Shown: positions 51,044-60,475, counted from the stretch's first letter. The stretch is 64,000 nucleotides of DNA from Spongiactinospora rosea (GCF_003315795.1 NZ_QMEY01000011.1:1-64000); one strand, 5' to 3'. The notes: generated from the letters alone by a model not told the origin. Program-made: numbers and translations.

Positions 51044-53062
51044 CTACCGTTCGGCCAGGGCCTCGCGTACGTCGGGGTCTTCTGGGTCGAGGTCGAGCGC
51101 CCGGTGCAGGTCCGCCGTGGCCTCCTCCTCCCTGCCCAGCGCGCGCAGCGCGGTGGCGCGGTTGAAGTACAGCTCGGCGCTCTCCTCCAGCTCCAGCGCG
51201 CGGGTCAGATCCTCCACCGCCCCGTCCACGTCACCCGTCTCGAAGCGGGTGATGGCACGGTTGGCCCACGCGGGGACGAGCCGGGGATCGGCCGCGAGCG
51301 CGGCGGCGAACGCGGCCAGGGCCTCCGCGGGCCTGCCCGCCGCGCATTCGAGCTGGCCGAGCACGCACCGCAGGTGCGCGTTGCGCGGGTCGATGGCGAG
51401 TCCGGCGGCCACGTCCGCCCGCGCCTCGGCGTCCCGGCCCGTGACGGCCAGCATCCCGGCCCGGTTGATGTAGGCGTCGAGGTAGCCGGGATCGAGTTCG
51501 AGGACGTGGGCAAGGTCGGCGAGGGCCGCGTGCCCCTCGCCCTGGGCCAGGTGGACCTGCGCGCGGTTGTAGTACGCCTCGGGCAGCGGCGGGCTGAGCC
51601 GCAGGGCGGTCTCGTAGTCGGCGAGTGCGCCGTCCAGCGTGCCCTGCGAGAAGCGCAGGTTGCCGCGGTCGAGGTAGTGGTCGGGGAAGGCCGGGTCCAG
51701 GGCGATGGCGGCGCTGTAGTCGTCCAGCGCCTCCTTGCCGCGGCCGAGGGCGGCCAGCAACTGGGCGCGGTTGGCCAGCAGGACCATCCGGTGGGTGCGG
51801 TGGCGGCCCGGCGGCAGGTCGCGTTCGGCCAGCTCGATCGCGGACTCGACGAGGTCGAGCGCCTGCGGCAGCCGCCCGCGGCGCAGCTCGATCAGGGCCC
51901 GGCCGTTGCGGTCGAAGCCCAGCTTGAACGCCCGCTGCTCCCGGTCGGGCAGTAGGGTGGAGATCGCGATGGCCTCGTTGATCCAGCCGGTCGCCCGGCC
52001 GAGGTCGCGGGCGGCGGGGTCGGGGTGGCGCGCGTCCAGCATGGCGGTGCCGTACGCCGCCGCCGCGTGCACGCCGGGCTCGGCGCTGCCGCGCCTGGCG
52101 AGATCCCACAGCCGCCGCGCCTCCGGATGCCGCCGCAGCGCGCCCAGGGCCGTCGCGGTGCGCTGGATGAACCGCCACCACAGGTCACCGCCCTCCTCCG
52201 CCAGGACGAGGCCGCGAATTCCCAGCTCGGCGACGGCGTCCAGGAAACCCTCGCGCACGCAGTGGTCCACCGCCGCCCACAGGGCCCGCGCGCCCGCGCC
52301 GCGCGGGTCGGTCCCGTGCTCCAGGTGGTAGGGCACGGCGCCGAGCAGTGGGGCGGGCTCGGCCCCGGCGAGCAGTTCCCCCGCCCGGCGGTCGTGCAAT
52401 GCGGCCCGGGCCTGCGGGGTGAGCGCCTGGTAGGCGGCGGCCTGCCGGGCATCGTCGGCGGTGCAGTCGGAGGCGACGTAGGCGGCGGCGCGGTCGGGGA
52501 CGTCCGGCGGATCGGCGGGGGCGGCGTGCGCGTGCAGGGCGAGGTCCGGGAAGCCCGCGGGGGGAGATTCGGCCGAGCACACCACGAGGGTCAGGCGCGC
52601 GGGCGCGATCCGGCGGGCGAGGACGGCCAGCAGTTCACGATCGGTGGCGTCGGCGTGGTGGGCGTTCTCGACGACGAGCACGCTTCCTTCGGGCACCCGC
52701 TCCCTGACGAACTCGGCGATCCCGTTGGCGATCCGCAGCGTGCGGCGCGGTGCGGGCACCAGGATGCGCTCGTCGTCGGAAAGCCGGGCGCCTGGGGGCT
52801 CCCAGCGGGGGACCACCATCGCGCGCAGGCCGGGCGCGACCGCCCGGATCTCGATGTCGTGTGCGGCGACCAGGGCCGGAGCCTCCCGGAGCGCGGCCGG
52901 GACGAGCAGGGCGAGCAGGGCGCCGCCGAACGTGTAGGGGCCGTTGCGCCGGCGGTGGGCATCGAGCACCCCCAGAGGGAGCGCGCCCCAGGAGGCGAGC
53001 AGTGACGCCCGGTCGCTGGAGTGCTCCCCCTGGAGCCAGACATGGCCGGAGTGATCGATCAC
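51044..53062 (-). CDS. TPR-repeat protein with STAND-like N-terminal half
   Basis: 672 residues from the GTG at 53062. The N-terminus (WLQGEHSSDRASLLASWGAL, YTFGGALLALLVPAAL, HDIEIRAVAP) and the segment GSVLVVENAHHADATDRELLAVLARR resemble the ATPase-like half of actinomycete TPR/STAND proteins, but no Walker A loop is visible. From about 330 on there are roughly ten TPRs (ALDDYSAAIALDPAFPDHYL, ALADYETALRLSPPLPEAYY, AVEDLTRALELEESAELYFN). It should act in protein assembly or signalling. The start codon overlaps the stop of a 24-codon upstream ORF (GTGA). Confidence 0.85.
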   Translation of the reverse strand: MIDHSGHVWLQGEHSSDRASLLASWGALPLGVLDAHRRRNGPYTFGGALLALLVPAALREAPALVAAHDIEIRAVAPGLRAMVVPRWEPPGARLSDDERILVPAPRRTLRIANGIAEFVRERVPEGSVLVVENAHHADATDRELLAVLARRIAPARLTLVVCSAESPPAGFPDLALHAHAAPADPPDVPDRAAAYVASDCTADDARQAAAYQALTPQARAALHDRRAGELLAGAEPAPLLGAVPYHLEHGTDPRGAGARALWAAVDHCVREGFLDAVAELGIRGLVLAEEGGDLWWRFIQRTATALGALRRHPEARRLWDLARRGSAEPGVHAAAAYGTAMLDARHPDPAARDLGRATGWINEAIAISTLLPDREQRAFKLGFDRNGRALIELRRGRLPQALDLVESAIELAERDLPPGRHRTHRMVLLANRAQLLAALGRGKEALDDYSAAIALDPAFPDHYLDRGNLRFSQGTLDGALADYETALRLSPPLPEAYYNRAQVHLAQGEGHAALADLAHVLELDPGYLDAYINRAGMLAVTGRDAEARADVAAGLAIDPRNAHLRCVLGQLECAAGRPAEALAAFAAALAADPRLVPAWANRAITRFETGDVDGAVEDLTRALELEESAELYFNRATALRALGREEEATADLHRALDLDPEDPDVREALAER

Positions 53063-53133
53063 CCCTTGTGGATCACGCTGGAGTTGCCGCTCAGCTTGGC
53101 CGGCTTCGGCTTGCGCACAACGATTCTCTTCAT
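53059..53133 (-). CDS. small basic peptide ORF overlapping the TPR gene start
   Basis: 24 residues, beginning MKRIVVRKPKPAKLSG and ending VIHKG. A good GAGGGG site lies 4 bases before the ATG. Its TGA overlaps the GTG of the TPR protein (GTGA), the usual sign of translational coupling. The peptide is basic at the start (five K/R in nine residues) and has serines near its end. It has no Cys, so a lanthionine precursor is unlikely. It could be a leader peptide or a partner/ligand of the TPR protein. No family recognised. Confidence 0.55.
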   Translation of the reverse strand: MKRIVVRKPKPAKLSGNSSVIHKG

Positions 53134-53431
53134 GCTGCCCCTCGTGTCGCACACGCTTGCCCGTCCAATTATTCGACCCGCCGGGCATTCCACAAGGGTT
53201 GGCACCTATCTATCTCCGCCGATTAATCAACTATCACCACCAGAAGCGGATAAAAGTGGCATATCACCGCATGCCATGACTCGCGGTAACCCGCCGTGAA
53301 GCGCCGGAAGACCCACCCTGACCAGGCATGATGCGCCCGTTCTGGGCGGCGGGCGGCGGCGTCCAGATGCGGCCTCGTTCCGGATGTCCGGCTTCGCCGA
53401 CGATGATCGACCGGATCCACCGGCGATCGGC
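53134..53431. other. intergenic, AT-rich promoter region upstream of the small ORF
   Basis: 298 bases. The part 53180-53275 is unusually AT-rich here (GATTAATCAACTATCACC, GGATAAAAGTGGCATATC) and probably holds the promoter of the small ORF-TPR operon. No long palindrome. The part next to the HTH-TPR gene stop shows no clear terminator. Confidence 0.4.
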
Positions 53432-55036
53432 TCAACAGATCGGCTCAACCTGATCCCCCGGTTTCGGGCCGCTGTGCGGCGTCGCCGAATGCTGCGCGTG
53501 CGCGTCGTTGGAAAACGCGTTCACCAGAGCGAGGAACGGCGCGAGCATGGGGTGGCCCGGTGACTTGGCCTCGACCATCTTGGCGAGCTCGTGGGCGCGC
53601 TTCATCACGATGTCGGTGCGATAGTTGTCCTCCAGGTCGCGCAGGATGTCGAAGCCGGTCCGCATCGCCTCGTCGAGGTCGCCTTCGAGCACCTTGCACT
53701 TGGCCCGGTCGAAGCGGATCAGCAGCGGGTCCAGCCACTCCGTGGGGCCGTACTTGGTGAGCGCCTGTTCCAGCACCAGGTCGGCCTCCATCGCCTGCCC
53801 CAGCTTGACCAGCGCGTCGCCCTGGTGGAAGTAGAGCTGGCGCTCGGTGTAGCCGAAGGCCGAGTCGTCCTGCTCGTTGGGGGTCATCTGGGAGAAGGCG
53901 GCCCTGGCCCGTTGCAGCGCCCGCTTGGCCTGGTCGATGACGTCCTTCTTGCCGCCGCCGGACAGCGCGGCGAGCGCCCTGGCCTCCACGACCGGGGCCA
54001 TGGCCTGGGCCGCGCACGGGGTCTGCCCGGCGAGGTCGCGGCTCTTCTTGGCCAGGCTCAGCGCCTCGCGCGGGTCGCCGTAGTAGAGCGGGACCAGCGC
54101 CTCCCTGGCGCAGACCCAGGCGCGCAGCGCGCGGTCACCGGTCTCGTCGGCGGCCGTGCGCCCGGTCCGGAAGAACGAGCGGGCCAGCCGCTGGTCGCCG
54201 AGGTTGATCATGATCATGCCGCCCAGGCCGGCGAGCTGCGCGGCCATCCGGCACAGCCGCTCCTGCAGATCGATCGGCTGGCGCTTGTCCATCGCCTTGC
54301 GTACGGCACTGAACTCCAGCATGACGTCGCACAGCAGCCGCAGCGGCGGGGTGTTCATGTACTGGCGGCCGAATCCGGCGGTGGCCTCCTCCCACTGGTC
54401 GAGCATCGCCGGGGAGACCGTGGCCGACACCAGGGTCTCGTCCAGCCGCCTGCGGATGTTCTCCACCGCGCCGAGCACCGGGGCGTCGAGCTGCATGCCG
54501 TTCTTGCCGCGCAGTAACAGCAGCAGCGTACGGCGGAGGATGTTCTCGTCCTCGTCGCCGCCCTGCCCGGACAGGTCGCTGACCGGTGGCGGCACCCACG
54601 CGCGCGCGCCGACCGGCTCCTGCTTGCCCTCGTGCGCGTCGGCCCGGCCGGGCGGCGGGCCCTTGTGCGCGTTGCCGCAGATGCAGGGCCCGTCGTAGCC
54701 GAGCGCCGCGGGCTCGACCCGGTAGACCGAGCACAGATAGTGCAGGTACTCCGGCCCTGGGCGTTTCAGCCCGCTCTCGTAGGCCGACAGCAGTGTCTCG
54801 CCGATGCCGGGCGCCGGCTTGCCGTCCCGCTCGAAGAGCGCGCGTACCTGTTCGATGACGTCGGCGAGCGCGATGCCGTGCGCGAGCCGGTGGCTCTTGA
54901 CCCGGGTCGTGCCGAAGTGCGAGGAACAGGACTCGTAGATCTCTTCCGCGATCTGGGCCGCGATCCGGCCGGTGGCAAGGCCCCTGGCCCGGATCCGCCG
55001 GGCCATCTCGGTCTCCCGGTGTTGCCTGCCGGACAT
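53432..55036 (-). CDS. HTH-TPR transcriptional regulator
   Basis: 534 residues. Residues about 40-110 form a helix-turn-helix-like region (VKSHRLAHGIALADVIEQVRALF ... LLSAYESGLKRPGPEYLHYL), followed by a short cysteine spot (GPCICGNAHKGP) and a long helical TPR-like region (about 160-510; RLARSFFRTGRTAADETGDRA, QLYFHQGDALVKLGQA). This architecture is common in actinomycetes and includes developmental regulators such as NsdA; I cannot claim orthology. ATG at 55036 follows GAGAGGGG. The divergent small gene at 55394 is a likely target or partner. Confidence 0.8.
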   Translation of the reverse strand: MSGRQHRETEMARRIRARGLATGRIAAQIAEEIYESCSSHFGTTRVKSHRLAHGIALADVIEQVRALFERDGKPAPGIGETLLSAYESGLKRPGPEYLHYLCSVYRVEPAALGYDGPCICGNAHKGPPPGRADAHEGKQEPVGARAWVPPPVSDLSGQGGDEDENILRRTLLLLLRGKNGMQLDAPVLGAVENIRRRLDETLVSATVSPAMLDQWEEATAGFGRQYMNTPPLRLLCDVMLEFSAVRKAMDKRQPIDLQERLCRMAAQLAGLGGMIMINLGDQRLARSFFRTGRTAADETGDRALRAWVCAREALVPLYYGDPREALSLAKKSRDLAGQTPCAAQAMAPVVEARALAALSGGGKKDVIDQAKRALQRARAAFSQMTPNEQDDSAFGYTERQLYFHQGDALVKLGQAMEADLVLEQALTKYGPTEWLDPLLIRFDRAKCKVLEGDLDEAMRTGFDILRDLEDNYRTDIVMKRAHELAKMVEAKSPGHPMLAPFLALVNAFSNDAHAQHSATPHSGPKPGDQVEPIC

Positions 55037-55393
55037 TCCGGCCCCTCTCCCGATGGCCAGCTAGGCGGGCTGGACCGTTGCCGTGACCGTCCTCACTCGC
55101 TGACGCGGCGTAGCCCACAGGTTGCACACCGCGCCTATGAGAATGATGGACTACTAATGACTGCTTGAAAACGCCCTCCGAAAGGGTAACGGCTAAGGAT
55201 CGTCCCTCTCCGAGCGGTTTTCTTCAACCCACTTGTGAGATCCGCTCTACAGAGAGGGACGGAAGCCTCGTTGACCGCGTCGGCGTACTGAGTCATGTTG
55301 GGCCAACCGGAACTTCAAACGGCCACGATGGGCGCCTAGGGAAGACACGCCACATCGTTGCCCCCGCAAGTGACACAGGAGGAGGGACGCGAG
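55037..55393. other. divergent intergenic region
   Basis: 357 bases between the HTH-TPR regulator and the small conserved gene. AT-richer stretches near 55140-55160 and 55205-55250 are probable promoters. No clear palindrome or RNA structure. Confidence 0.35.
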
Positions 55394-55678
55394 GTGGGGG
55401 AGGACGACTCCGGGCGTCTGGAGCGGTTGGTAGCGGAACTGGACGCCCGTGGACTGCTCGCGCGAGTGGTGCGGACTCCTAGGGGCCGGGCGTTCGTACG
55501 GGTGATCAACCCGGACGCGACCAGCCTCGCGGAGAACGTGACCTGCAGGCAGGTGCCCGTTCCCGAGCATCGCGACTGGTACTACTGGTGGTCCTGGGGC
55601 GAGAAGATGCACCGGGCCGACGATCCGGCGGGGGCGGCGACGAAGGTCGCCAGGGTGCTCGCCGCGGTGGGCGACTGA
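55394..55678 (+). CDS. small conserved hypothetical protein
   Basis: 94 residues: LERLVAELDARGLLARVVRT, RVINPDATSLAENVTC and the aromatic motif HRDWYYWWSWGEKM, ending in a short helix (ATKVARVLAAV). The tryptophan-rich WYYWWSWG segment recurs in small actinomycete proteins beside HTH regulators. Function unknown. The GTG at 55394 has GGAGG 8-12 bases upstream. Divergent from the HTH-TPR gene, 357 bases apart. Confidence 0.7.
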   Translation: MGEDDSGRLERLVAELDARGLLARVVRTPRGRAFVRVINPDATSLAENVTCRQVPVPEHRDWYYWWSWGEKMHRADDPAGAATKVARVLAAVGD

Positions 55679-55739
55679 CCGCGGCGACGGGGCGGTGGAG
55701 CGGAGCCACCGCCGTCCGTCGCCGCGTCTGCCGCGGCTC

Positions 55740-55936
55740 CTGGAGCCGGCGGGCTGACCGGTGCGGGCGCCCGCGACCGTAAGGCCGCGGGGGCAGGGCA
55801 CCCGCCGGCTCCGCACACCAAAGGATAATTCACCCGAAATTCCGTGAATTATCCTCAATAGCCATCATGTCCAAGAATTAGGACAAAAGCACCCTCCAGC
55901 ATGTTCTGGAGGGTTCCGGGGAGTTATTCCCGGAAA
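55740..55936. other. cluster of four hairpins, non-coding
   Basis: Four stems lie one after another. GGAGCCGGCGGG (55742-55753) pairs with CCCGCCGGCTCC (55801-55812) around a folded 47-base centre. AGGATAATTCAC (55822-55833) pairs with GTGAATTATCCT (55844-55855) around 10 bases. ACCCTCCAG (55891-55899) pairs with CTGGAGGGT (55906-55914). TTCCGGG pairs with CCCGGAA just after. The rest of 55679-56127 shows no gene. They may be tandem terminators, an RNA, or operators in the mscS leader. Confidence 0.65.
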
Positions 55937-56127
55937 ACGGTACGGGACGCGCTTCCGGGTGCGCGTCCCCGCCGAGCCGTTCGTCACCGGAGCCGACCGG
56001 TCCGCCGTACGCGGCCGGACCGGACGGCCCCGTCTTCCCCGGCGTGATGTGACGGCGGCCGGTTCGGTCGGCACTATGGAGGAGCCTTCCCCCAATGCCG
56101 GCCGAACCGATCCGGAGGATCCCGTAC

Positions 56128-57120
56128 GTGTCTCTGCTCGCCATGGTCAAACCGGTCGACCCGGCCATGCCCTCGATACCAGATGTCGCCGGCACCGTTG
56201 AGCGGGTCTGCGAGGGCGATACAGGCGGCGTGCTGTGCCCGGTGTTCGAGAGCTTCCTCCCGGGAAACCTGGCCCCGCTGGCCGCATGGCTCGTCATCAT
56301 CGTCCTGACCCTGGTCGCCGCCCTGCTGCTGCGCAACCTGGTCCGGCGGCTGATCATGCGGGCCACCCGCCGGGCCGCCCTCGGTGTCATCCCCGAACGC
56401 CTGCGCCAGCGCGCCGGGGCCGCGGCCGACGACGCCTCGCTCCTGCTCAACGAGCGCAGGAAGCAGCGCGCCGACACGCTGGGCTCGGTGCTCAGCCACA
56501 TCGCCAACATCGTGATCATCGGCACCGCGGTGCTGATGGTCCTCTCCCAGTTCGGTGTGCAGCTCGCCCCGCTGCTGACCAGCGTCGGCATCCTCGGCGT
56601 CGCGGTCGGCTTCGGCGCCCAGGAGCTGGTGAAGGACTTCATCGCGGGCATGTTCATGCTCCTTGAGGACCAGTACGGCGTGGGCGACGTGATCGACGCG
56701 GGCCCCGCCGTGGGCACGGTCGAGGCCGTCACCCTGCGGGTCACCCGGCTGCGCGACGTGGACGGCCGGGTCTGGTACATCCGCAACGGCACGATCACCC
56801 GGATCGGCAACGAGTCGCAGGGCTGGTCGCGGGCCTTCTTCGACGTACCGGTGGCCTACGACGCCGACATCCCGGCCGTACGCGAGATCCTCACCCACGT
56901 GGCCGCCGAGCTGTGGGACGACCCCGACTACCGCGACCGGGTGATCGTCGAGGAGCCGCAGGTCTTCGGCATCGAGCAGATCTCCGAGACCGCCGTGGTC
57001 TTCCGGATCAGCGCCAAGACCATCCCCGCCGGTCAGGCCGCCATCGCCCGTGAGCTGCGGATGCGGGTCAAGGCCGCGCTCGACCGCGAGTCCATCCCGC
57101 TCTCGACCGTCTCGGCCTGA
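56128..57120 (+). CDS. MscS-type mechanosensitive channel
   Basis: About 330 residues. Membrane segments lie near 45-70 and 125-175; the pore helix reads LLTSVGILGVAVGFGAQELVKDFIAGMFMLLEDQYGVGD, the MscS signature, then the beta domain (VTLRVTRLRDVDGRVWYIRNG) and the alpha/beta cage. It releases solutes on hypo-osmotic shock. GTG at 56128 has GGAGG nine bases upstream; an ATG at 56095 in the same frame is possible. It lies upstream of the globin by 51 bases. Confidence 0.92.
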   Translation: MSLLAMVKPVDPAMPSIPDVAGTVERVCEGDTGGVLCPVFESFLPGNLAPLAAWLVIIVLTLVAALLLRNLVRRLIMRATRRAALGVIPERLRQRAGAAADDASLLLNERRKQRADTLGSVLSHIANIVIIGTAVLMVLSQFGVQLAPLLTSVGILGVAVGFGAQELVKDFIAGMFMLLEDQYGVGDVIDAGPAVGTVEAVTLRVTRLRDVDGRVWYIRNGTITRIGNESQGWSRAFFDVPVAYDADIPAVREILTHVAAELWDDPDYRDRVIVEEPQVFGIEQISETAVVFRISAKTIPAGQAAIARELRMRVKAALDRESIPLSTVSA

Positions 57121-57171
57121 GCGGGCCGGCGCCGGCCGGACCAGCCCGCCCGGTGACCTAGGCTGGGTGGC

Positions 57172-57594
57172 ATGTCAGGCAACGTCGAGGAGTCGGTGAG
57201 CTTCTACGAGGCGGTGGGTGGCGAGGAGACCTTCCACCGCCTGGTGCACCGCTTCTACGAGGGCGTGGCGGAAGATCCGCTGCTGCGCCCGCTGTACCCC
57301 GAGGAAGACCTCACCGGCGCCGAAGAGCGGCTGCGGATGTTCCTGATCCAGTACTGGGGCGGGCCCAACACCTACAGCCAGCGCAGGGGCCACCCCCGGC
57401 TGCGGATGCGGCATGTGCCGTTCGTCATCGGCGTCGCCGAGCGCGACGCCTGGCTGCGGCACATGAACGACGCGGTGCAGTCGCTGGAGCTGCCGGAAGA
57501 CCTCGCCACCCGGCTCTGGGACTATCTGGTCTATGCGGCGCACAGTCTGGTGAACGCCCCCGAAGGGGGCGTCTCCCCCCGTCCAGGGGCATAG
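57172..57594 (+). CDS. glbO: truncated haemoglobin, group II (GlbO-like)
   Basis: 140 residues. The 2-on-2 globin pattern is clear: FYEAVGGEETFHRLVHRFYEGV, DPLLRPLYPEEDLTGAEERL, FLIQYWGGP, and the proximal histidine in LRMRHVPFVIG. The Tyr/Trp-rich distal region matches mycobacterial and Streptomyces GlbO, which binds oxygen or NO. ATG start. Confidence 0.92.
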   Translation: MSGNVEESVSFYEAVGGEETFHRLVHRFYEGVAEDPLLRPLYPEEDLTGAEERLRMFLIQYWGGPNTYSQRRGHPRLRMRHVPFVIGVAERDAWLRHMNDAVQSLELPEDLATRLWDYLVYAAHSLVNAPEGGVSPRPGA

Positions 57595-57623
57595 CGCCCA
57601 GCCGAAGCGGGCAGTTCGCAATC

Positions 57624-59180
57624 ATGGCCTTCCCCTGGTGGCGTGACGCCGTCGTCTACGAGATCTACGTCCGCAGCTTCGCCGACGCCTCGGGAGACGG
57701 CGTCGGCGATCTCGCGGGAGTCCGGTCCCGGCTCGGTCACCTCGCCGGGCTCGGCGTGGACGCGATCTGGCTGACCCCCTTCTACCGCTCCCCGATGGCC
57801 GACGGCGGATACGACGTCGCCGACTACCGGGACGTGGATCCGCTCTTCGGCGACCTGGCCGACTTCGACGCGCTGGTCGCCGATGCGCACGAGCACGGGC
57901 TTCGGGTGATCGTCGACATCGTGCCCAACCACAGTTCGGCCGAGCACCCGTGGTTCCGGCAGGCGCTGGCCGCGCCGCCCGGCAGCCCGGAGCGCGACCG
58001 CTACCTGTTCGTCAGCGGCTCTGGCTCAGATTCCGGCAATGTGCCGCCGAACAACTGGCAGTCGGTCTTCGGCGGGCCCGCGTGGACCCGGCTGCCCGGC
58101 GGGGAGTGGTACCTGCACCTGTTCGCGCCCGAGCAGCCCGACCTCAACTGGCGTGACCCGGGCGTTCCCGCCGAGTTCCTGGACGTGCTGCGGTTCTGGC
58201 TGGACCGGGGCGTGGACGGCTTCCGCATCGACGTCGCCAACGGCCTGTTCAAGGCGGCCGAGCTGCCCGACGTACCTCCGGACGAGCAGGGGTTCAAGGC
58301 CGAGTCCCCGATCTGGAGCCGCCCCGAGGTGCACGAGGTCTACCGGGAGTGGCGCAAGGTGCTCGACTCCTACCCCGGCGACCGGGTCGCCGTGGGCGAG
58401 GTCTGGACCGACTCCGTGACGGACCTGGCCCGTTACGTACGTCCGGACGAGCTTCACCAGACCTTCAACTTCCCCTGGCTGCTCGCGCCCTGGTCGGCCG
58501 CCGGGCTGCGCAAGGTCATCGACGACACGCTGCGCACCGTCCCGGCCCCGACGTGGGTGCTGTCCAACCACGACGTCGTACGCCACCGCACCCGGTACGG
58601 CGAGACCGACCCGGCGGCGGGCCTCCCCCGGGCGCGCGCGGCCATGCTGACCACGCTGGCGTTGCCCGGCTCGGCGTACCTCTACCAGGGTGACGAACTC
58701 GGCCTACCGGAGATCCTGGACCTTCCCGACGAAGCCCGCCAGGACCCGGTCTTCACCCGGACGCGGGGCGAGATCAAGGGACGCGACGGGTGCCGGGTGC
58801 CGCTGCCGTGGTCCGGTACGGCCGAGCCGTACGGCTTCGCGCCGGAGGGCGTACGGCCCTGGCTGCCCCAGCCCGCCGAGTGGGCGGAGCTGAGCGTGCA
58901 GCGGCAGGAGGGCGACCCGGGCTCGACCCTGGAGTTCCACCGCACGGCGATCGCCCTGCGCCGCGAGCTGCGCGGCTCACTGCCCGCCGAGATCACCTGG
59001 CTGGACGCCCCGGAGGACGTACTGATGTTCGCCCGCGGCCCCCTGATCTGCGCTCTCAACTGCGGCACCACGACGGTCCCGCTGCCCCCGCACGACCAGG
59101 TCCTGATCACGAGCGGCCCCCTGCCCGGCGCGGCCCTGCCTCCCGACACAACGGCATGGCTCACCGGCCCCGGCCGCTAG
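57624..59180 (+). CDS. alpha-glucosidase / oligo-1,6-glucosidase (GH13)
   Basis: 518-residue cytosolic glycoside hydrolase. Conserved regions: DIVPNHSS, GFRIDVANG with the nucleophile (Asp near 203), VGEVW with the acid/base Glu near 258, and SNHDVVRH with Asp near 317. The short-loop form WWRDAVVYEIYVRSFAD is the alpha-glucosidase type acting on maltose or isomaltose from imported sugars. No sugar transporter is adjacent. The stop overlaps the stop of the convergent MFS gene. Confidence 0.93.
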   Translation: MAFPWWRDAVVYEIYVRSFADASGDGVGDLAGVRSRLGHLAGLGVDAIWLTPFYRSPMADGGYDVADYRDVDPLFGDLADFDALVADAHEHGLRVIVDIVPNHSSAEHPWFRQALAAPPGSPERDRYLFVSGSGSDSGNVPPNNWQSVFGGPAWTRLPGGEWYLHLFAPEQPDLNWRDPGVPAEFLDVLRFWLDRGVDGFRIDVANGLFKAAELPDVPPDEQGFKAESPIWSRPEVHEVYREWRKVLDSYPGDRVAVGEVWTDSVTDLARYVRPDELHQTFNFPWLLAPWSAAGLRKVIDDTLRTVPAPTWVLSNHDVVRHRTRYGETDPAAGLPRARAAMLTTLALPGSAYLYQGDELGLPEILDLPDEARQDPVFTRTRGEIKGRDGCRVPLPWSGTAEPYGFAPEGVRPWLPQPAEWAELSVQRQEGDPGSTLEFHRTAIALRRELRGSLPAEITWLDAPEDVLMFARGPLICALNCGTTTVPLPPHDQVLITSGPLPGAALPPDTTAWLTGPGR

Positions 59181-60475
59181 GGTCCGGCTTGCGAGCGGCC
59201 CCCTGACCGACAGGGCGTCGGCGCCTGGCACGACGGTGTGGCGGTCGTGTCCGGCGCCGCGCCGGCCCTGGCGGCTCTCGCGGCCCGCCGTTCGGCCATG
59301 ACCGGGACCAGGGGCACGGCGGCGAGGGCGCACAACGCACCGACGGCGAACCCGGCCCAGTAGCCCGACGCGCCGATCACGATTCCGATCACGGGGACAC
59401 CGCCGAAGGACACGACGTTCTGCACGGTGTTGTGCGCGCCGAGGACCCGCCCGGCCCAGTGCGGACCGGCCAGTTCCCCGGCCCCCAGGTAGGCGAGGCC
59501 GTTGCCGCTGACCGTGACCACGGCGGCCAGCGCCAGCGCGGCCACGCCCGCCCACGGGTCGACCCGCTCGGCCACCGCGAGCACGCCCATCACGACGGTG
59601 GTGGCCACGACGATCGTCCGCAGCGGCCCCATCCGCCGCCCGGTACGGTCCGACCAGTACCCGGCCGCCAGCCGCGCAGCCGCCCCCGCCAACGCCGCCG
59701 CCCCGAACAGCCGCCCGGCGTCCACGTCGTCCCAGGCATGCGCGTCGACCAGCGCGCTCACCCCGTACGTGCTCACCACGAACTGCGGTACGACGATCAG
59801 CGCACTGGTCGCGTGCACCCGCCACAGCTCCGGCTTCCGGTACGGCGAGGCGGCGGGTGGGGTCCGGGCGCGCGTACCGGCGGCGGGCAGGTCAAGGGGC
59901 GGATCGGACACGAACAGCGCCGCGAGGATCGCGGCCACCACTGTGGCCACCGCACAGGAGAGCAGCGCCCCGCCGAGCCCGTAGGCGTGCGCGATCGGCG
60001 GCAGGACGAACGCGGCGAGCCCCATCCCCAGCATGAACGAGACCTGCCGCAGCCCCATCGCGATCCCCCGCTGCCCGGCCGGGAACCACCGCAGCACGAT
60101 CCGGCCCCCACCGACGATGGCCGCCGCCCCGGCCGCGCCCATCAGCGCGAGCACGAGCCCGAGTACGACGGGCTGCTCCACGATCGCCGCCACCCCCAGC
60201 AGCACCGCGCACACCGCCACCCCACTGCCGAGCACCAGCCGCTCACCGCGGCGGTCGGCGAGCATCCCCCACAGGATGAGGCTCACCATCGCCCCAAGGC
60301 TGGGCGCACTGGTCAGCACACCCGCGACCGCCAGGGAGACACCGAGCTCGTCACGGATGACCGGGAGCAACACGGGTAACCCGAACATCCCGACCGTGGT
60401 CAGCGTATGCGCGTTGACGCCAAGCGCCAGGATCCACCACCGCCGTCGCCCATTACTCACATGAGCAATGGTCAC
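59177..60475 (-). CDS. MFS transporter
   Basis: 432 residues, 12 predicted membrane segments, central loop at about 195-225. Motif A reads GMLADRRGERLVLGSG; in the second half it reads GYWSDRTGRRMGPLR. RWFPAGQRGIAMGLRQ is typical of the cyanate/nitrate-like and related MFS lines. The C-terminal tail is Ala/Arg-rich and poorly conserved. Substrate unknown. Stop codons of this gene and the GH13 gene share the bases CTAG (59177-59180). Confidence 0.88.
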   Translation of the reverse strand: MTIAHVSNGRRRWWILALGVNAHTLTTVGMFGLPVLLPVIRDELGVSLAVAGVLTSAPSLGAMVSLILWGMLADRRGERLVLGSGVAVCAVLLGVAAIVEQPVVLGLVLALMGAAGAAAIVGGGRIVLRWFPAGQRGIAMGLRQVSFMLGMGLAAFVLPPIAHAYGLGGALLSCAVATVVAAILAALFVSDPPLDLPAAGTRARTPPAASPYRKPELWRVHATSALIVVPQFVVSTYGVSALVDAHAWDDVDAGRLFGAAALAGAAARLAAGYWSDRTGRRMGPLRTIVVATTVVMGVLAVAERVDPWAGVAALALAAVVTVSGNGLAYLGAGELAGPHWAGRVLGAHNTVQNVVSFGGVPVIGIVIGASGYWAGFAVGALCALAAVPLVPVMAERRAARAARAGAAPDTTATPSCQAPTPCRSGGRSQAGP

